NCBI RefSeq assembly: GCF_003344625.1
Contig: NZ_QPKJ02000003.1
Location: forward strand, 868,001 to 932,000
DNA: 64,000 bases
Origin: Solirubrobacter deserti
GTDB lineage: Bacteria; Actinomycetota; Thermoleophilia; Solirubrobacterales; Solirubrobacteraceae
Direction: 5' to 3'
Part shown: positions 41,074-50,774 of the stretch, in pieces
Position numbering within the stretch: position 1 is the first letter of the stretch
Layout of the letters: each line of letters starts with the position of its first letter
The notes under the pieces: model-generated
Database searches by the model: none
Told to the model about the DNA's origin: nothing
The model's input: the letters and a program-made list of their open reading frames with translations, nothing else
Made by a program: the position numbers and the translations under genes

Positions 41074-41103
41074 AGGCGCGCTGACAACTGACGCCGGCAG
41101 GGT

Positions 41104-41109
41104 TACGAT
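41104..41109 (+). promoter_or_regulatory. -10-like box (TACGAT)
   Basis: TACGAT, exactly 6 nt, then ATG 41116; predicts a leaderless transcript. Confidence 0.5.
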
Positions 41110-41115
41110 GCCGCC

Positions 41116-41886
41116 ATGCCGGCCTTGGCGCTCGAATGCGCCGCCCGTAATGACATCGGGCGACGGGCGAACAACGAAGATGCCGTCTACACGAGCTCGA
41201 AGCTCGCGGCGGTCGCGGACGGCGTCGGCGGCGCCGCGGCCGGTGAGGTCGCGAGCCAGCGGATCGTCAACTCCCTCGCCCACTTCGACACGAGCCGGCT
41301 GGACATTCCGCTCGACGCCGCCCTCGAGAACGCGATCACGATGGGCAACGAGTCGATCGGCTTCATGGCCGGCGCCCGCCCCCAGATGCAGGGCATGAGC
41401 ACGACCCTGACCGCGGTCGCCCTGTCCAACGACGGCACCTACGTGATCGCCAACATCGGCGACTCGCGCACCTACCTGTTGCGCGCCGGCGAGTTCACGC
41501 AGCTGTCGCGCGACGACAGCCTCGTCCAGGACCTGATCGACGCCGGCCACCTCACGCCCGAGCAGGCCAGGCGCCACCCGGCCCGCAACGTCGTCATGCA
41601 CGCCCTGGACGGCGACCCGGAGCGCCGCCCGTCCACCCAACTGCTGCCCGCGATGTTCGGCGACCGCCTGCTGCTGTGCTCGGACGGCCTGTCCGACGTG
41701 GTCGACTTCGACACCCTGCGAGAGCTGCTGCTCCGCCACGCCGACCGCGGCGAGTGCGCGGACCGGCTGATCGCGCTCGCGCTCGAGTCGGGCGCGCGGG
41801 ACAACATCTCCGCGATCGTGTGCGACGTCGTGATCCGGGAGGACCCGGCCACCGCGTGGCAGGCGCCGCTCGTCCACGAGCGCTGA
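41116..41886 (+). CDS. PP2C-family protein phosphatase
   Basis: 256 residues. Motifs in order: RNDIGRRANNEDAVY, AVADGVGG (metal Asp), MSTTLTAV, ANIGDSRTYLLR, LLCSDGLSD and GARDNISAIV. It dephosphorylates Ser/Thr residues with Mn2+/Mg2+ in the cytoplasm. The kinase at 19.4 kb and FHA protein at 21.5 kb are plausible functional partners although not adjacent. There is no membrane segment. Confidence 0.9.
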   Translation: MPALALECAARNDIGRRANNEDAVYTSSKLAAVADGVGGAAAGEVASQRIVNSLAHFDTSRLDIPLDAALENAITMGNESIGFMAGARPQMQGMSTTLTAVALSNDGTYVIANIGDSRTYLLRAGEFTQLSRDDSLVQDLIDAGHLTPEQARRHPARNVVMHALDGDPERRPSTQLLPAMFGDRLLLCSDGLSDVVDFDTLRELLLRHADRGECADRLIALALESGARDNISAIVCDVVIREDPATAWQAPLVHER

Positions 41887-41913
41887 TCGGTCACTTGACC
41901 ACCTATACGGGGG

Positions 41914-43137
41914 TCAACTGACCGATCGGCCGGCGGCCTCCGTCGCGGCGCGGAGCCGCCGCGCCAGATCCGCAGACGGGAGCTCGTCGAGCTTCCAGCC
42001 CCACCCGCCCGCGGTGCCCGGCTGGTTCATGCGTCCCTCGTTGCCGAGCCCGAGCACGTCCTGCAGCTGCACCATCGCCAGCCGGGCCGGGGAGGCGAGC
42101 GCCAACCGGATCATTCCCCAGTGCGGCTCGTCCTCGGAGATCCCGTACTCGTCCCACGCCTCCTGCACCAGCGCGAGCTGCTCGGGGCCGAGGCCGTCGT
42201 ACCACCCGCGGATCGTGTCGTTGTCGTGCGTGCCGGTGTAGACGACCTGGTTCTCCTCGTGGTTCGAGCACACGTGCTGGGTGTCGCGCTCACCCGGCGT
42301 GAAGCCGAACTGCAGCACGGCCATGCCCGGCAGGCCCAGCGACTCCCGCAGCGCCTTGACCGGCGGCGTGATCACGCCGAGGTCCTCCGCGATCACCGGC
42401 AGCCCGCCCAGCGCCTCGCGGGCGGCGAGCAGCGGCGCGGCGCCCGGGCCGCGCTTCCAGGTGCCCGCCGACGCGACCGGCGAGTCCTCCGGCACCGCCC
42501 AGTAGGCGGTGAAGGCACGGAAGTGGTCGATCCGCACGAGGTCGAAGAGCTCGAAGATCCTCCGCAGCCGTGCGATCCACCACGAGTAGCCGCGCCGCTG
42601 CAGCGCCGGCCAGTCGTAGACCGGGTTGCCCCAGAGCTGGCCGTCCTCGGTGAAGGCGTCCGGCGGGACGCCCGCGACGAAGCCGGGCTTGAAGATCTCG
42701 GGGTGGGCGCGCTCGTCGGCGGAATCGGGCGCGACGTAGATCGGGACGTCGCCGATCAGACGGACGCCACGGTCAGCGGCATAGCGGCGAAGCTCGGCCC
42801 ACTCGCGGTCGAAGCGGACCTGATCGTCCAACGCGGACTCGCCCGCGAACGCGATCCAGTCCTCGATCCAGTCCGAGGCCTTGGCGCGGAACGCGTCCCG
42901 CTCGGCGTCGGTGACGGGCGCGTCGGGCTCGGCGAGCAACGCGGGTGAGGCGGCGAACGCGGACGCGCTCTTGTACGGCGAGCCGTGCTTGTCGGGCGGG
43001 GACAGCGGCAGCATCTGCCACCACGTCTGACCGGCTGCAGCCAGCCAGTCGACCCAGGCGAAGGCCTCCGGACCGAGACGTCCGGACGGCAGTGAGGTCG
43101 GGTGCAGCAGCACCCCGGATGTACGAGGAAGGTTCAT
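41914..43137 (-). CDS. malQ: 4-alpha-glucanotransferase (amylomaltase, GH77)
   Basis: 407 residues, compact for the family. Motifs: SGVLLHPTSLPS (N terminus), SPYKSASAFA, DLVRIDHFRAF (nucleophile Asp), PVIAEDLG (acid/base Glu) and YTGTHDNDT (third Asp). It transfers glucan chains between malto-oligosaccharides. It is divergent from glgE with 32 nt between the starts, so the two may share a regulatory region. ATG 43137 gives the normal start; extra upstream residues are not conserved. Confidence 0.9.
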   Translation of the reverse strand: MNLPRTSGVLLHPTSLPSGRLGPEAFAWVDWLAAAGQTWWQMLPLSPPDKHGSPYKSASAFAASPALLAEPDAPVTDAERDAFRAKASDWIEDWIAFAGESALDDQVRFDREWAELRRYAADRGVRLIGDVPIYVAPDSADERAHPEIFKPGFVAGVPPDAFTEDGQLWGNPVYDWPALQRRGYSWWIARLRRIFELFDLVRIDHFRAFTAYWAVPEDSPVASAGTWKRGPGAAPLLAAREALGGLPVIAEDLGVITPPVKALRESLGLPGMAVLQFGFTPGERDTQHVCSNHEENQVVYTGTHDNDTIRGWYDGLGPEQLALVQEAWDEYGISEDEPHWGMIRLALASPARLAMVQLQDVLGLGNEGRMNQPGTAGGWGWKLDELPSADLARRLRAATEAAGRSVS

Positions 43138-43169
43138 GTGATCGCCTTGTCGGATACTCCGCGACTGAG

Positions 43170-45110
43170 ATGCCCGCACCGAAGCGCAGTGAACGCCCGC
43201 GCCGGATCAGGATCGCAAAGCCGGCGCCGGTCCTCGACAACGGGCGGTACGCCGTCAAGCGCACCGTAGGCGACACGGTCGCCGTTTCCGCCGACGTCTT
43301 CCGCGACGGACACGAGAAGATCAAGGCCGTCGTGAAATACAAGGCGCCGGGCGGTCGGCGCTGGCTGGAGACGGAGATGCGCGCGGTCGACGCGCACGTC
43401 TCCGGGGTCCGCTGGGCGGCGGAGTTCACCGTCGAGACGCCCGGCACCTGGCAGTGGACGGTGGAGGCGTGGACCGACCGCTGGGCCACCTGGCACGACG
43501 AGCTGCGCCGCAAGGTGGCCGCGGACCTCGACGAGGACCTGACGTCCGAGCTGTCCGAGGGGGTGATCTTCCTCAAGCGCGCGCTGGAGAAGGCGAAGGA
43601 TGAGGCCAAGTCGAGCATCGAGTACGCGATCGGCGTCCTCGAGTCCGACGCCGAGATCCATCAGAAGTTCGACGTCGCGCTCGGCCCGGAGCTCTTCCAG
43701 GCCATGGAGGAGGCCCAGGAGCGCGAGGGCGCGGCCAGCCTCGAGAAGCCGATCGTCGTCGAGGTCGACCGGGTCCGCGCCCGCTTCTCCGCCTGGTACG
43801 AGCTGTTCCCGCGCAGCTGGGGCGGCTTCAAGGCCGTCGAGGCGATCGTGCCCGACATCGCCGACCTCGGCTTCGACGTCCTGTACCTGCTGCCGTTCCA
43901 CCCGATCGGCGTCAACAAGCGCAAGGGCCGCAACAACTCGCTCGTCGCCGGCCCGGACGACCCCGGCAGCCCGTACGCGATCGGCGGCAAGGAGGGCGGT
44001 CACTTCGCCGTCCACCCCGAGCTGGGCACCGAGCAGGACGTCCGCGACCTGTGCGCCACCGCGCACAAGCACGGCATGGACGTCGCGCTCGACATCGCGC
44101 TCAACGCCTCCGCCGACCACCCGTGGCTCACCGAGCACCCCGAGTGGTTCCAGCAGCGCCCGGACGGCACGCTCAAGTACGCCGAGAACCCGCCCAAGCG
44201 CTACCAGGACATCTACAACTTCAACTGGGACAGCGAGGACTGGCAGTCGCTGTGGGAGGCGTGGCGCGACGTCTTCCTGCACTGGGTGGACGTGGGCATC
44301 AAGTGCTACCGCGTGGACAACCCGCACACGAAGCCGTTCGCGTTCTGGGAGTACATCATCAAGGAGGTCCACAAGGTCGACCGCGACGTGGTCTTCCTGA
44401 GCGAGGCCTTCACGCGCCGCGCCGTGATGCGCGAGCTGGCCAAGCTCGGCTTCACCCAGGGCTACACGTACTTCACGTGGAAGAACTCGCGCCACGAGAT
44501 GCTCGAGTACTTCAACGAGCTCGCCTGGGGTGAGGAGAAGGAGTACTTCCGGCCGAACTTCTTCCCGGTCACGCCGGACATCCTGCACGCCTATCTCGTG
44601 CACGGCGGGCCGCCCGCGTTCGTCACCCGCCTCGTCCTCGCCGGCACGCTGTCGCCGAGCTACGGCATCTACTCCGGCTACGAGCACTTCGAGAACGTGC
44701 CGGTCCGTGAGGGCAGCGAGGAGTACCTGAACTCCGAGAAGTACGAGATCAAGGACCGCAAGCTCGACGGCCCGCTGTTGCCGATGATGCGCCGGCTCAA
44801 CGAGATCCGGCACGAGAACGTCGCCCTGCAGCACCTGAGCAACGTCTTCTGGCTGGACGCGCAGAACGACCAGATCTTCGCCTACGCCAAGCAGGAGCCC
44901 GGGAACACGATCATCACGGTCACGAACCTGGACCCCCACAACCAGCAGTCCGGGCTGGTCACGATCCCGGCGCTCCTCGGCCTACCGCCGGTCTTCGTGG
45001 TCGAGGATCAGTTCACCGGCAACCACTACGACTGGCGGATCGGCCAGAACTACGTGGAACTGAACCCGCACGTGGTCGGGAAGCAGTTCCACCTGTTCAA
45101 GGTGCTTTAG
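43170..45110 (+). CDS. glgE: Alpha-1,4-glucan:maltose-1-phosphate maltosyltransferase (GH13_3)
   Basis: 646 residues. It has an N-terminal beta domain, a helical insert with charged coiled-coil-like stretches (VIFLKRALEKAKDEAKSSI), then the GH13 barrel. Nucleophile Asp383 is in YRVDNPHTKP, a GlgE hallmark, and the acid Glu412 is in FLSEAFTRR. It extends linear alpha-1,4-glucan from maltose-1-phosphate made by the TreS/Pep2 pair encoded at 47.2-50.2 kb. GATACT lies 11 nt before ATG 43170. It ends with a 4-nt overlap with the convergent OmpA-like gene. Confidence 0.93.
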   Translation: MPAPKRSERPRRIRIAKPAPVLDNGRYAVKRTVGDTVAVSADVFRDGHEKIKAVVKYKAPGGRRWLETEMRAVDAHVSGVRWAAEFTVETPGTWQWTVEAWTDRWATWHDELRRKVAADLDEDLTSELSEGVIFLKRALEKAKDEAKSSIEYAIGVLESDAEIHQKFDVALGPELFQAMEEAQEREGAASLEKPIVVEVDRVRARFSAWYELFPRSWGGFKAVEAIVPDIADLGFDVLYLLPFHPIGVNKRKGRNNSLVAGPDDPGSPYAIGGKEGGHFAVHPELGTEQDVRDLCATAHKHGMDVALDIALNASADHPWLTEHPEWFQQRPDGTLKYAENPPKRYQDIYNFNWDSEDWQSLWEAWRDVFLHWVDVGIKCYRVDNPHTKPFAFWEYIIKEVHKVDRDVVFLSEAFTRRAVMRELAKLGFTQGYTYFTWKNSRHEMLEYFNELAWGEEKEYFRPNFFPVTPDILHAYLVHGGPPAFVTRLVLAGTLSPSYGIYSGYEHFENVPVREGSEEYLNSEKYEIKDRKLDGPLLPMMRRLNEIRHENVALQHLSNVFWLDAQNDQIFAYAKQEPGNTIITVTNLDPHNQQSGLVTIPALLGLPPVFVVEDQFTGNHYDWRIGQNYVELNPHVVGKQFHLFKVL

Positions 45111-47077
45111 CGCACGAGCTGTACGACGACGCGACGGTTGAGCGCGCGGCCCATCGGGGTCGCGTTGCTCGCCGCCGGCGCGGTCGCGCCCTTGGAGGCC
45201 GTCTTGAAGGTCGCCTTCACGCCGCGTGTCTTGAGGAAGGCGCAGACGACCTTGGCCCGCTCGATCCCGAGCTTGCGGTCATAGCGCGCGCCGGAGAGCG
45301 ACGGCTCGGTGTGCCCGACGCAGGTGACGCGCTTGGCGCCCTTCGCCTGCTGGGCGAGCGTGGCCAGCGAGCGCTTGGTGGCGGCGGTGAGCTTCGCGCT
45401 GTCGATCGCGAAGCGCGCCGCCACGGACGACGTGTCACCCGGGACGAGCCGCGCGCTGCGGGTCGCCTCGAACGCCGCGCCCGTGCTCGGGCGGCCGGTG
45501 ATCTTCACCTGGATCGCGAGCCCGCGCGGGGAGCGGCGCAGCAGCGCGCGACCCGTGGCGTTGAGCTCGACGCGGACCTCGAGGGCGCCCGTGGCCTTGT
45601 CCGGCGCGGCCGTGCCGGTGCCGATCAGCACGACGCTCGCGGCCGTCGCGACGCCGCGGCGCGCCTCGGCGTACAGGTCGACCTTGCAGGACTTCAGGAC
45701 CGTGCCCGTGACCTTGCAGCCGACGTCCACGCCACCGGCGGAAGCGGCGACCGTCGCGGTCTTGGCCGTGTCACCCGCGTCGCCGACGCTGACCGTGAAC
45801 TTCGGCGGCGCGACCGGGGTCGGCGTGACGACCGGCGCGGGCGGCTCCGGCGTGGCCGTCGGGGTCGGCGCGGGCGGCTCGGGCGTGGGCGTCGGGGTCG
45901 GCGCGGGCGGCTCGGGCGTGGGGGTGGGCGCCGGCGGGGTCGGGGTCGGGGTCGGGGTGGGAGCGGCGCTGACGACGGCCGTCGCGGCGGAGTCCGCATC
46001 CACGCCGGCGGCGGTCTCGCGCAGACGGAGCGTGGAGCCGAGGTCGCCGGCGGTCGCCGTATAGGTCAGCGCGTTCGCGCCCGCGATCGGCGAGCAGTTC
46101 GCGCCCGCCCCGTCACACCGCAGCCAGGCGTAGCCGTAGCTCGTCAGCGGCGGCGCGGTCCACGTGCCGGGGGTCCCGGTCAGCGTGTGCCCGACTTCGG
46201 CCGTGCCCGCGACGCTCGGCGCGACGGTGTTGACCGGCGCGGCGGCGGAGGCCAGCGTGGACTTGATCGCCAGCTCGCGTACCTCGCCCGGATCGAGCGT
46301 GAGCGCGTGGGCGAGATCGCGGCCCCAGGTCCAGCGGACCTCGTTGTCGCTGTCAAGGGTGGCGCCGGCGAGCACGGGGATGAACGGGGTCGCGGGGGCC
46401 GAGCCGTAGTCGGCGACGTCGAGCATGTCGGGCGAGATGCCGCCCGGGAGGTTGGCCGTCCAGCTCGCGCGCAGGGTCGGTGCGCCCTGGTCGTTGTCCT
46501 CGAGGGTGAAGGTCGGGAACGTCGGGTCGAGGAAACGCGCGCCGCCCGTGCCCACCGCGCTGCCACCGGCCGGCGTGAAGACCGGCCCGTCGTCGGTGTT
46601 GAGCAGGAAGTCGATCGTGGTCCGCGCGCCCAGCTTGAGCGGCGACCCGCCGGTGTTGGTGAGGCGCAGCGTGAAGGTCACGGACGAGTCCGCGGCGGTC
46701 GTGCCGGTGACCACCGCGTCCTGCTCGACGCCGAGCGAGTCCGCGCCGGTGACGGCGAAGCTCTGGCGCACGCCGTTCGGGATCGCCGAGACGGTGACCG
46801 CGTACGGCGAGCTCGCCTGAGCGGCGAGCACATAGTCGGCGTCGGTCGTGTATGAGTGGACCAGGTTGCGGGCGCCGTAGCCGCCGTAGGTCAGGTACTT
46901 GCCGGCTCCGTCCGGGTGGTTGGCGCCGGTGACGGCGCCGAACTGCCCGTTGGAGTTGACCTGCACCGTGTAGATGCCGTTGGTGTGGGAGTTGGCGACG
47001 GCGGCGTGCGCGGACGACGCGCCGACGAGGCTCGCGCCGGTCGCGAGCGCGATCGCGGCGAGTCGTGTAGGGGCCAT
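45107..47077 (-). CDS. Secreted protein with Ig-like domain, Pro-Thr linker and OmpA-like C terminus
   Basis: 656 residues. A signal peptide precedes a beta domain of about 270 residues (GIYTVQVNSNGQFGAVTG start) and an Ig-like module (TAEVGHTLTGTPGTW, with Cys pair). A 60-residue PT/EP repeat linker and a beta region follow, then an OmpA-type module (RVTCVGHTEPSLSGARYDRK, LGIERAKVVCAFLKTRGV, NRRVVVQLV). In other bacteria OmpA modules hold proteins to peptidoglycan; here the canonical NxxLSxxRA pattern is altered, so wall binding is probable but not certain. It splits glgE from treS. Confidence 0.78.
   Translation of the reverse strand: MAPTRLAAIALATGASLVGASSAHAAVANSHTNGIYTVQVNSNGQFGAVTGANHPDGAGKYLTYGGYGARNLVHSYTTDADYVLAAQASSPYAVTVSAIPNGVRQSFAVTGADSLGVEQDAVVTGTTAADSSVTFTLRLTNTGGSPLKLGARTTIDFLLNTDDGPVFTPAGGSAVGTGGARFLDPTFPTFTLEDNDQGAPTLRASWTANLPGGISPDMLDVADYGSAPATPFIPVLAGATLDSDNEVRWTWGRDLAHALTLDPGEVRELAIKSTLASAAAPVNTVAPSVAGTAEVGHTLTGTPGTWTAPPLTSYGYAWLRCDGAGANCSPIAGANALTYTATAGDLGSTLRLRETAAGVDADSAATAVVSAAPTPTPTPTPPAPTPTPEPPAPTPTPTPEPPAPTPTATPEPPAPVVTPTPVAPPKFTVSVGDAGDTAKTATVAASAGGVDVGCKVTGTVLKSCKVDLYAEARRGVATAASVVLIGTGTAAPDKATGALEVRVELNATGRALLRRSPRGLAIQVKITGRPSTGAAFEATRSARLVPGDTSSVAARFAIDSAKLTAATKRSLATLAQQAKGAKRVTCVGHTEPSLSGARYDRKLGIERAKVVCAFLKTRGVKATFKTASKGATAPAASNATPMGRALNRRVVVQLVR
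45834..45929. repeat. 33-bp tandem repeat in the OmpA-like gene linker
   Basis: Three near-identical 33-nt units starting GGCGCGGGCGGCTC at 45834, 45867 and 45900 (the last is about 30 nt) encode EPPAPTPTPTP repeats on the minus strand. Confidence 0.8.
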
Positions 47078-47162
47078 GCCCCCGTACTCGGACGGACTCG
47101 TCCACCTTTGAGCTGACCGACAGATGCAGGCCAGGTTTGCCAGGATCGCGTTCGGTGCAACC

Positions 47163-48842
47163 GTGACCCCAGTGTCCCGTAACGATCCCGGCCAGTGGTT
47201 CGAGGCCCAGCCGCTGTGGTTCAAGACCGCGGTCTTCTACGAGATCCACACCCGCGCGTTCTTCGACGCCAACGGCGACGGTTCCGGCGACTTCCGCGGC
47301 CTGACCGAGAAGCTCGACTACCTGCAGTGGCTCGGCGTCGACTGCATCTGGTTGCTGCCGTTCTTCCGCTCTCCGCTCAGGGACGGCGGCTACGACATCA
47401 GCGACTTCTTCCAGATCCAGCCGGACTACGGCACGGTCGACGACGTCCGTGACTTCATCGAGGCGGCGCACCAGCGCGGGATCCGCGTGATCGCCGACCT
47501 GGTGATGAACCACACGTCCTCCGACCACCCGTGGTTCCAGGAGTCGCGCTCGAGCCCGGACTCCCCCAAGCGCGACTGGTACGTGTGGTCCGACGATCCC
47601 ACCCGCTACAGCGAGGCGCGGATCATCTTCACCGACACCGAGTCCTCCAACTGGAGCTGGGACGACGAGGCCGGCGCCTACTACTGGCACCGCTTCTTCT
47701 CCCATCAACCCGACCTGAACTTCGACAACCCCGAGGTGCAGGAGGCGATGCTCGAGGTCCTGCGCTTCTGGCTGGACCTGGGCATGGACGGCTTCCGCCT
47801 GGACGCCGTCCCGTATTTGTACGAGCGCGACGGCACCAACGGCGAGAACCTCCCGGAGACGCACCAGTACCTCAAGCGGGTGCGCGAGGAGGTCGACCGG
47901 CTCTACCCGGACCGCGTCCTGCTGGCCGAGGCCAACCAGTGGCCGGCCGACGTCGTCGAGTACTTCGGCGACGGCGACGAGTGCCACATGGCGTTCCACT
48001 TCCCGGTGATGCCGCGCATGTTCATGGCGGTGCGCCGCGAGGAGGCCAACCCGATCTACGAGATCCTGGCCCAGACGCCCGACATCCCGGACAACTGCCA
48101 GTGGGGGCTGTTCCTGCGCAACCACGACGAGCTCACGCTCGAGATGGTGACCGACGAGGAACGCGACTACATGTACGCGGAGTACGCCAAGGACCCGCGC
48201 ATGAAGATCAACGTCGGCATCCGGCGCCGGCTCGCGCCGCTGCTCGAGGGCGGCCGCGACGAGATCGAGCTGCTGCACGCGATCCTCTTCAGCCTGCCGG
48301 GCTCGCCCGTCCTGTACTACGGCGACGAGATCATGATGGGCGACAACGTCTATCTGGGCGACCGCGACGGCGTCCGCACTCCGATGCAGTGGAGCGGCGA
48401 CCGCAACGGCGGCTTCTCGCGCGCGGACTTCGCGCAGCTCTACGCGCCCCCGCTGATGGACCCGGTGTACGGCTTCCAGGCCGTCAACGTCGAGGCCCAG
48501 ATGCGCACGCCGTACTCGCTGCTGCGCTGGCTGCGGCGCTTCGTCGCCCTGCGCAAGGAGCACCCCGTCTTCGGCCTGGGCACCTACGAGCCGCTGCAGC
48601 CGTCGAACCCGAGGATCTTCGCCCACATCCGCACCTACGAGGAGGACGTGATGCTCTGCGTCCACAACCTCGCCCGCTCGGCCCAGGCCGTGGAGCTGGA
48701 CCTGTCGGCCCACAAAGGCCGCCATCCGACTGAGATCTTCGGCCGCTCGCGCTTCCCGCGCATCGGCGAGCTGCCGTACCTGCTCACGCTCGCCCCGCGC
48801 GGTTTCTATTGGTTCCAACTGGTGAAGGATGAGCCGGAATGA
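47163..48842 (+). CDS. treS: Trehalose synthase (maltose alpha-D-glucosyltransferase, GH13_16)
   Basis: About 559 residues. TreS landmarks: [53 protein letters not shown] (nucleophile Asp), LLAEANQWP (Glu), [10 protein letters not shown] (Asp). It interconverts trehalose and maltose. The usual fused maltokinase is absent; the kinase is the next gene, coupled by ATGA. GTG 47163 gives a normal short N terminus; ATG 47124 is an alternative with 13 extra unconserved residues. Confidence 0.92.
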   Translation: MTPVSRNDPGQWFEAQPLWFKTAVFYEIHTRAFFDANGDGSGDFRGLTEKLDYLQWLGVDCIWLLPFFRSPLRDGGYDISDFFQIQPDYGTVDDVRDFIEAAHQRGIRVIADLVMNHTSSDHPWFQESRSSPDSPKRDWYVWSDDPTRYSEARIIFTDTESSNWSWDDEAGAYYWHRFFSHQPDLNFDNPEVQEAMLEVLRFWLDLGMDGFRLDAVPYLYERDGTNGENLPETHQYLKRVREEVDRLYPDRVLLAEANQWPADVVEYFGDGDECHMAFHFPVMPRMFMAVRREEANPIYEILAQTPDIPDNCQWGLFLRNHDELTLEMVTDEERDYMYAEYAKDPRMKINVGIRRRLAPLLEGGRDEIELLHAILFSLPGSPVLYYGDEIMMGDNVYLGDRDGVRTPMQWSGDRNGGFSRADFAQLYAPPLMDPVYGFQAVNVEAQMRTPYSLLRWLRRFVALRKEHPVFGLGTYEPLQPSNPRIFAHIRTYEEDVMLCVHNLARSAQAVELDLSAHKGRHPTEIFGRSRFPRIGELPYLLTLAPRGFYWFQLVKDEPE

Positions 48843-50185
48843 CCAGCGACCTCACCTTCATCGACGAACAGGTGCTCAACGACTGGGTCGTCGCCCAGCG
48901 CTGGTTCGCGTCCAAGACGCGTGAGGTGTCGGGCGTGGAGGTCGTCGACTCGGTCGCGCTGTCCGAGCAGCTCGTGCTGGCGCTGATCGAGGCGCGCTTC
49001 CCGGTCGGCACGCACGAGACCTACCAGGTGCCGCTGGCTCTACGCCCGAGCGGGGACGGCGAGCCGATCTTCGAGAAGGGCGGCCAGGCCGTCTACGACG
49101 CACTGGCGGATCCCGAGACGGGTCGCGAGCTGCTGCGGGCGATGGCGGCCAACCGTGATGCCGGCGACTTCGCCTTCCGCTGGACCGCGGACCACGCGCC
49201 CGACGACAGCTTCCACGTCCGCCCCGTCGGCGTCGAGCAGTCCAACACCTCGATCGTGTTCGGCGACCAGCTGATCATGAAGGCGATCCGCAGGATCGAG
49301 CCGGGCGTGAACCCCGAGCTCGAGCTGCTGCGCTTCCTCTCGGCGCGCGAGTTCCCGCACATCGCGGCGTTGCACGGCTGGTACGAGGTCGACGGCCGCC
49401 ACGTGTCCGCGACGCTCGGGATCCTGCAGGAGTTCCTGGCCGGCGCGAAGGACGGCTGGGAGATGACGCTGGACGAGCTCGCGAGCGACCCGGACGGGCT
49501 GCTGGGCAAGATCGAGGCGCTCGGCGTCGTGATCGGCGAGCTGCACAGCGCGCTCGGCTCCGACAACTCCGATCCGGACTTCGCGCCCGTCGAGCCGTCC
49601 GCGGAGTCGCTCTCGATCCTGTACGCCGACGTCGACGAGCAGATCGAGCGCGTCTTCCTCGACCTGCCCGACAGCGAGGCGACCGCCCCGATCGCGGGCC
49701 GTGGCCAGGACGTGCGCGAGAAGCTCTCGCTGCTCGCGCACGCGACGGTCGGCGGGCGCGTGATCCGCACCCACGGCGACCTGCACCTGGGCCAGACGAT
49801 GTACTCGGCGCAAGGTTGGAAGGTGCTCGACTTCGAGGGTGAGCCGGCCCGGCCGTTGCCGGAGCGGCGGCTCAAGCGCTCGCCGCTGCGCGACGTGGCG
49901 GGGATGCTGCGGTCGTTCTCCTATGCCACCGCGGGGTCCCACCTGCTGCGCGGTCGTGAGGCGCCGGCCGACTGGGAGGAACGTGCGCGTGAGCGCTTCC
50001 TGGCCGGCTACCACCGGGCCGTGGACAACAGCTTGCTGCCGCCCGGGCAGCAGGCCACGGAGCAGCTGCTGGCGGTGTTCGAGCTCGAGAAGGCCGTGTA
50101 CGAGCTGCGCTACGAGCTCAACAACCGGCCGGACTGGGTCGCGATCCCGGTCGCCGGGATCGTGCGCCTGCTCGAAACCGAGTGA
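48839..50185 (+). CDS. pep2: Maltokinase (Pep2/Mak)
   Basis: 448 residues. The N-terminal cap domain has the [17 protein letters not shown] motif typical of maltokinases. The kinase part carries [10 protein letters not shown] (catalytic loop) and [13 protein letters not shown] (metal Asp). It phosphorylates maltose from TreS to maltose-1-phosphate, the GlgE donor. ATG 48839 overlaps the treS TGA. All key residues are present. Confidence 0.9.
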   Translation: MTSDLTFIDEQVLNDWVVAQRWFASKTREVSGVEVVDSVALSEQLVLALIEARFPVGTHETYQVPLALRPSGDGEPIFEKGGQAVYDALADPETGRELLRAMAANRDAGDFAFRWTADHAPDDSFHVRPVGVEQSNTSIVFGDQLIMKAIRRIEPGVNPELELLRFLSAREFPHIAALHGWYEVDGRHVSATLGILQEFLAGAKDGWEMTLDELASDPDGLLGKIEALGVVIGELHSALGSDNSDPDFAPVEPSAESLSILYADVDEQIERVFLDLPDSEATAPIAGRGQDVREKLSLLAHATVGGRVIRTHGDLHLGQTMYSAQGWKVLDFEGEPARPLPERRLKRSPLRDVAGMLRSFSYATAGSHLLRGREAPADWEERARERFLAGYHRAVDNSLLPPGQQATEQLLAVFELEKAVYELRYELNNRPDWVAIPVAGIVRLLETE

Positions 50186-50201
50186 CACAGACGCTCGGCG
50201 T

Positions 50202-50213
50202 GCGGCATAGGGC
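50202..50213 (+). promoter_or_regulatory. 12-bp motif upstream of the ECF sigma gene
   Basis: GCGGCATAGGGC lies 3 nt before GTG 50217 and is repeated exactly at 51482-51493, 4 nt before the ATG of the PAD-like gene. CATAGG/TAGGGC would be the -10 element of a leaderless or near-leaderless promoter. Confidence 0.5.
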
Positions 50214-50216
50214 CCT

Positions 50217-50774
50217 GTGAGCCCGACCGACGCCGAGCTGCTGCGCCGCTCCAAGCGCGACCCCGACGCCTTCGTGGCGGTCTACGACCGCTGGGCGGCG
50301 GACGTGCAGGCGTGGTTGGCGGCGCGCTGCGGCGACGCGGTGGTGGCAACCGACCTCACGGCGGAGACGTTCGCGCAGGCGCTGCGTCACGCCGGGCGCT
50401 TCCGCGACGAGACGGACGGGTCCGCCGGGCCGTGGCTGTTCGGCATCGCGTCCAACCTCCTGCACCGCTACTGGCGGCGGCAGAAGGTCGACGTGTCCGC
50501 GCGGCGCAAGCTCGGCATGCGGCTCACGCCGTGGGTCGAGGACCACGCCGAGGAGGTGGCGGAGCGGCTCGCGGTCGAGGGCGCCGGGCGGCTGCTGCAC
50601 GCGGCGCTCAACCGGCTCCCGCCCGAGCAGCGCGAGGCGATCGCGCTGCGGGTGCTCGAAGGGCTCGGCTACGACGAGATCGCGCTGCGGCTCGCCGTCT
50701 CCGAGCAGGCCGCCCGCTCGCGCGTGTCGCGCGGCCTGAAATCGCTGCGAACCGAGATGGAGGGCCGCGTATGA
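50217..50774 (+). CDS. ECF-type RNA polymerase sigma factor
   Basis: 185 residues. Region 2: DAFVAVYDRWAADVQAWLAA and TAETFAQALRHAGRF; WLFGIASNLLHRYWRR; region 4: LPPEQREAIALRVLEGLGYD and AARSRVSRGLKSLR. It probably directs expression of itself and of the downstream secreted gene through the shared 12-bp motif (inference). GTG 50217 is the only start that keeps region 2 complete. Confidence 0.88.
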   Translation: MSPTDAELLRRSKRDPDAFVAVYDRWAADVQAWLAARCGDAVVATDLTAETFAQALRHAGRFRDETDGSAGPWLFGIASNLLHRYWRRQKVDVSARRKLGMRLTPWVEDHAEEVAERLAVEGAGRLLHAALNRLPPEQREAIALRVLEGLGYDEIALRLAVSEQAARSRVSRGLKSLRTEMEGRV

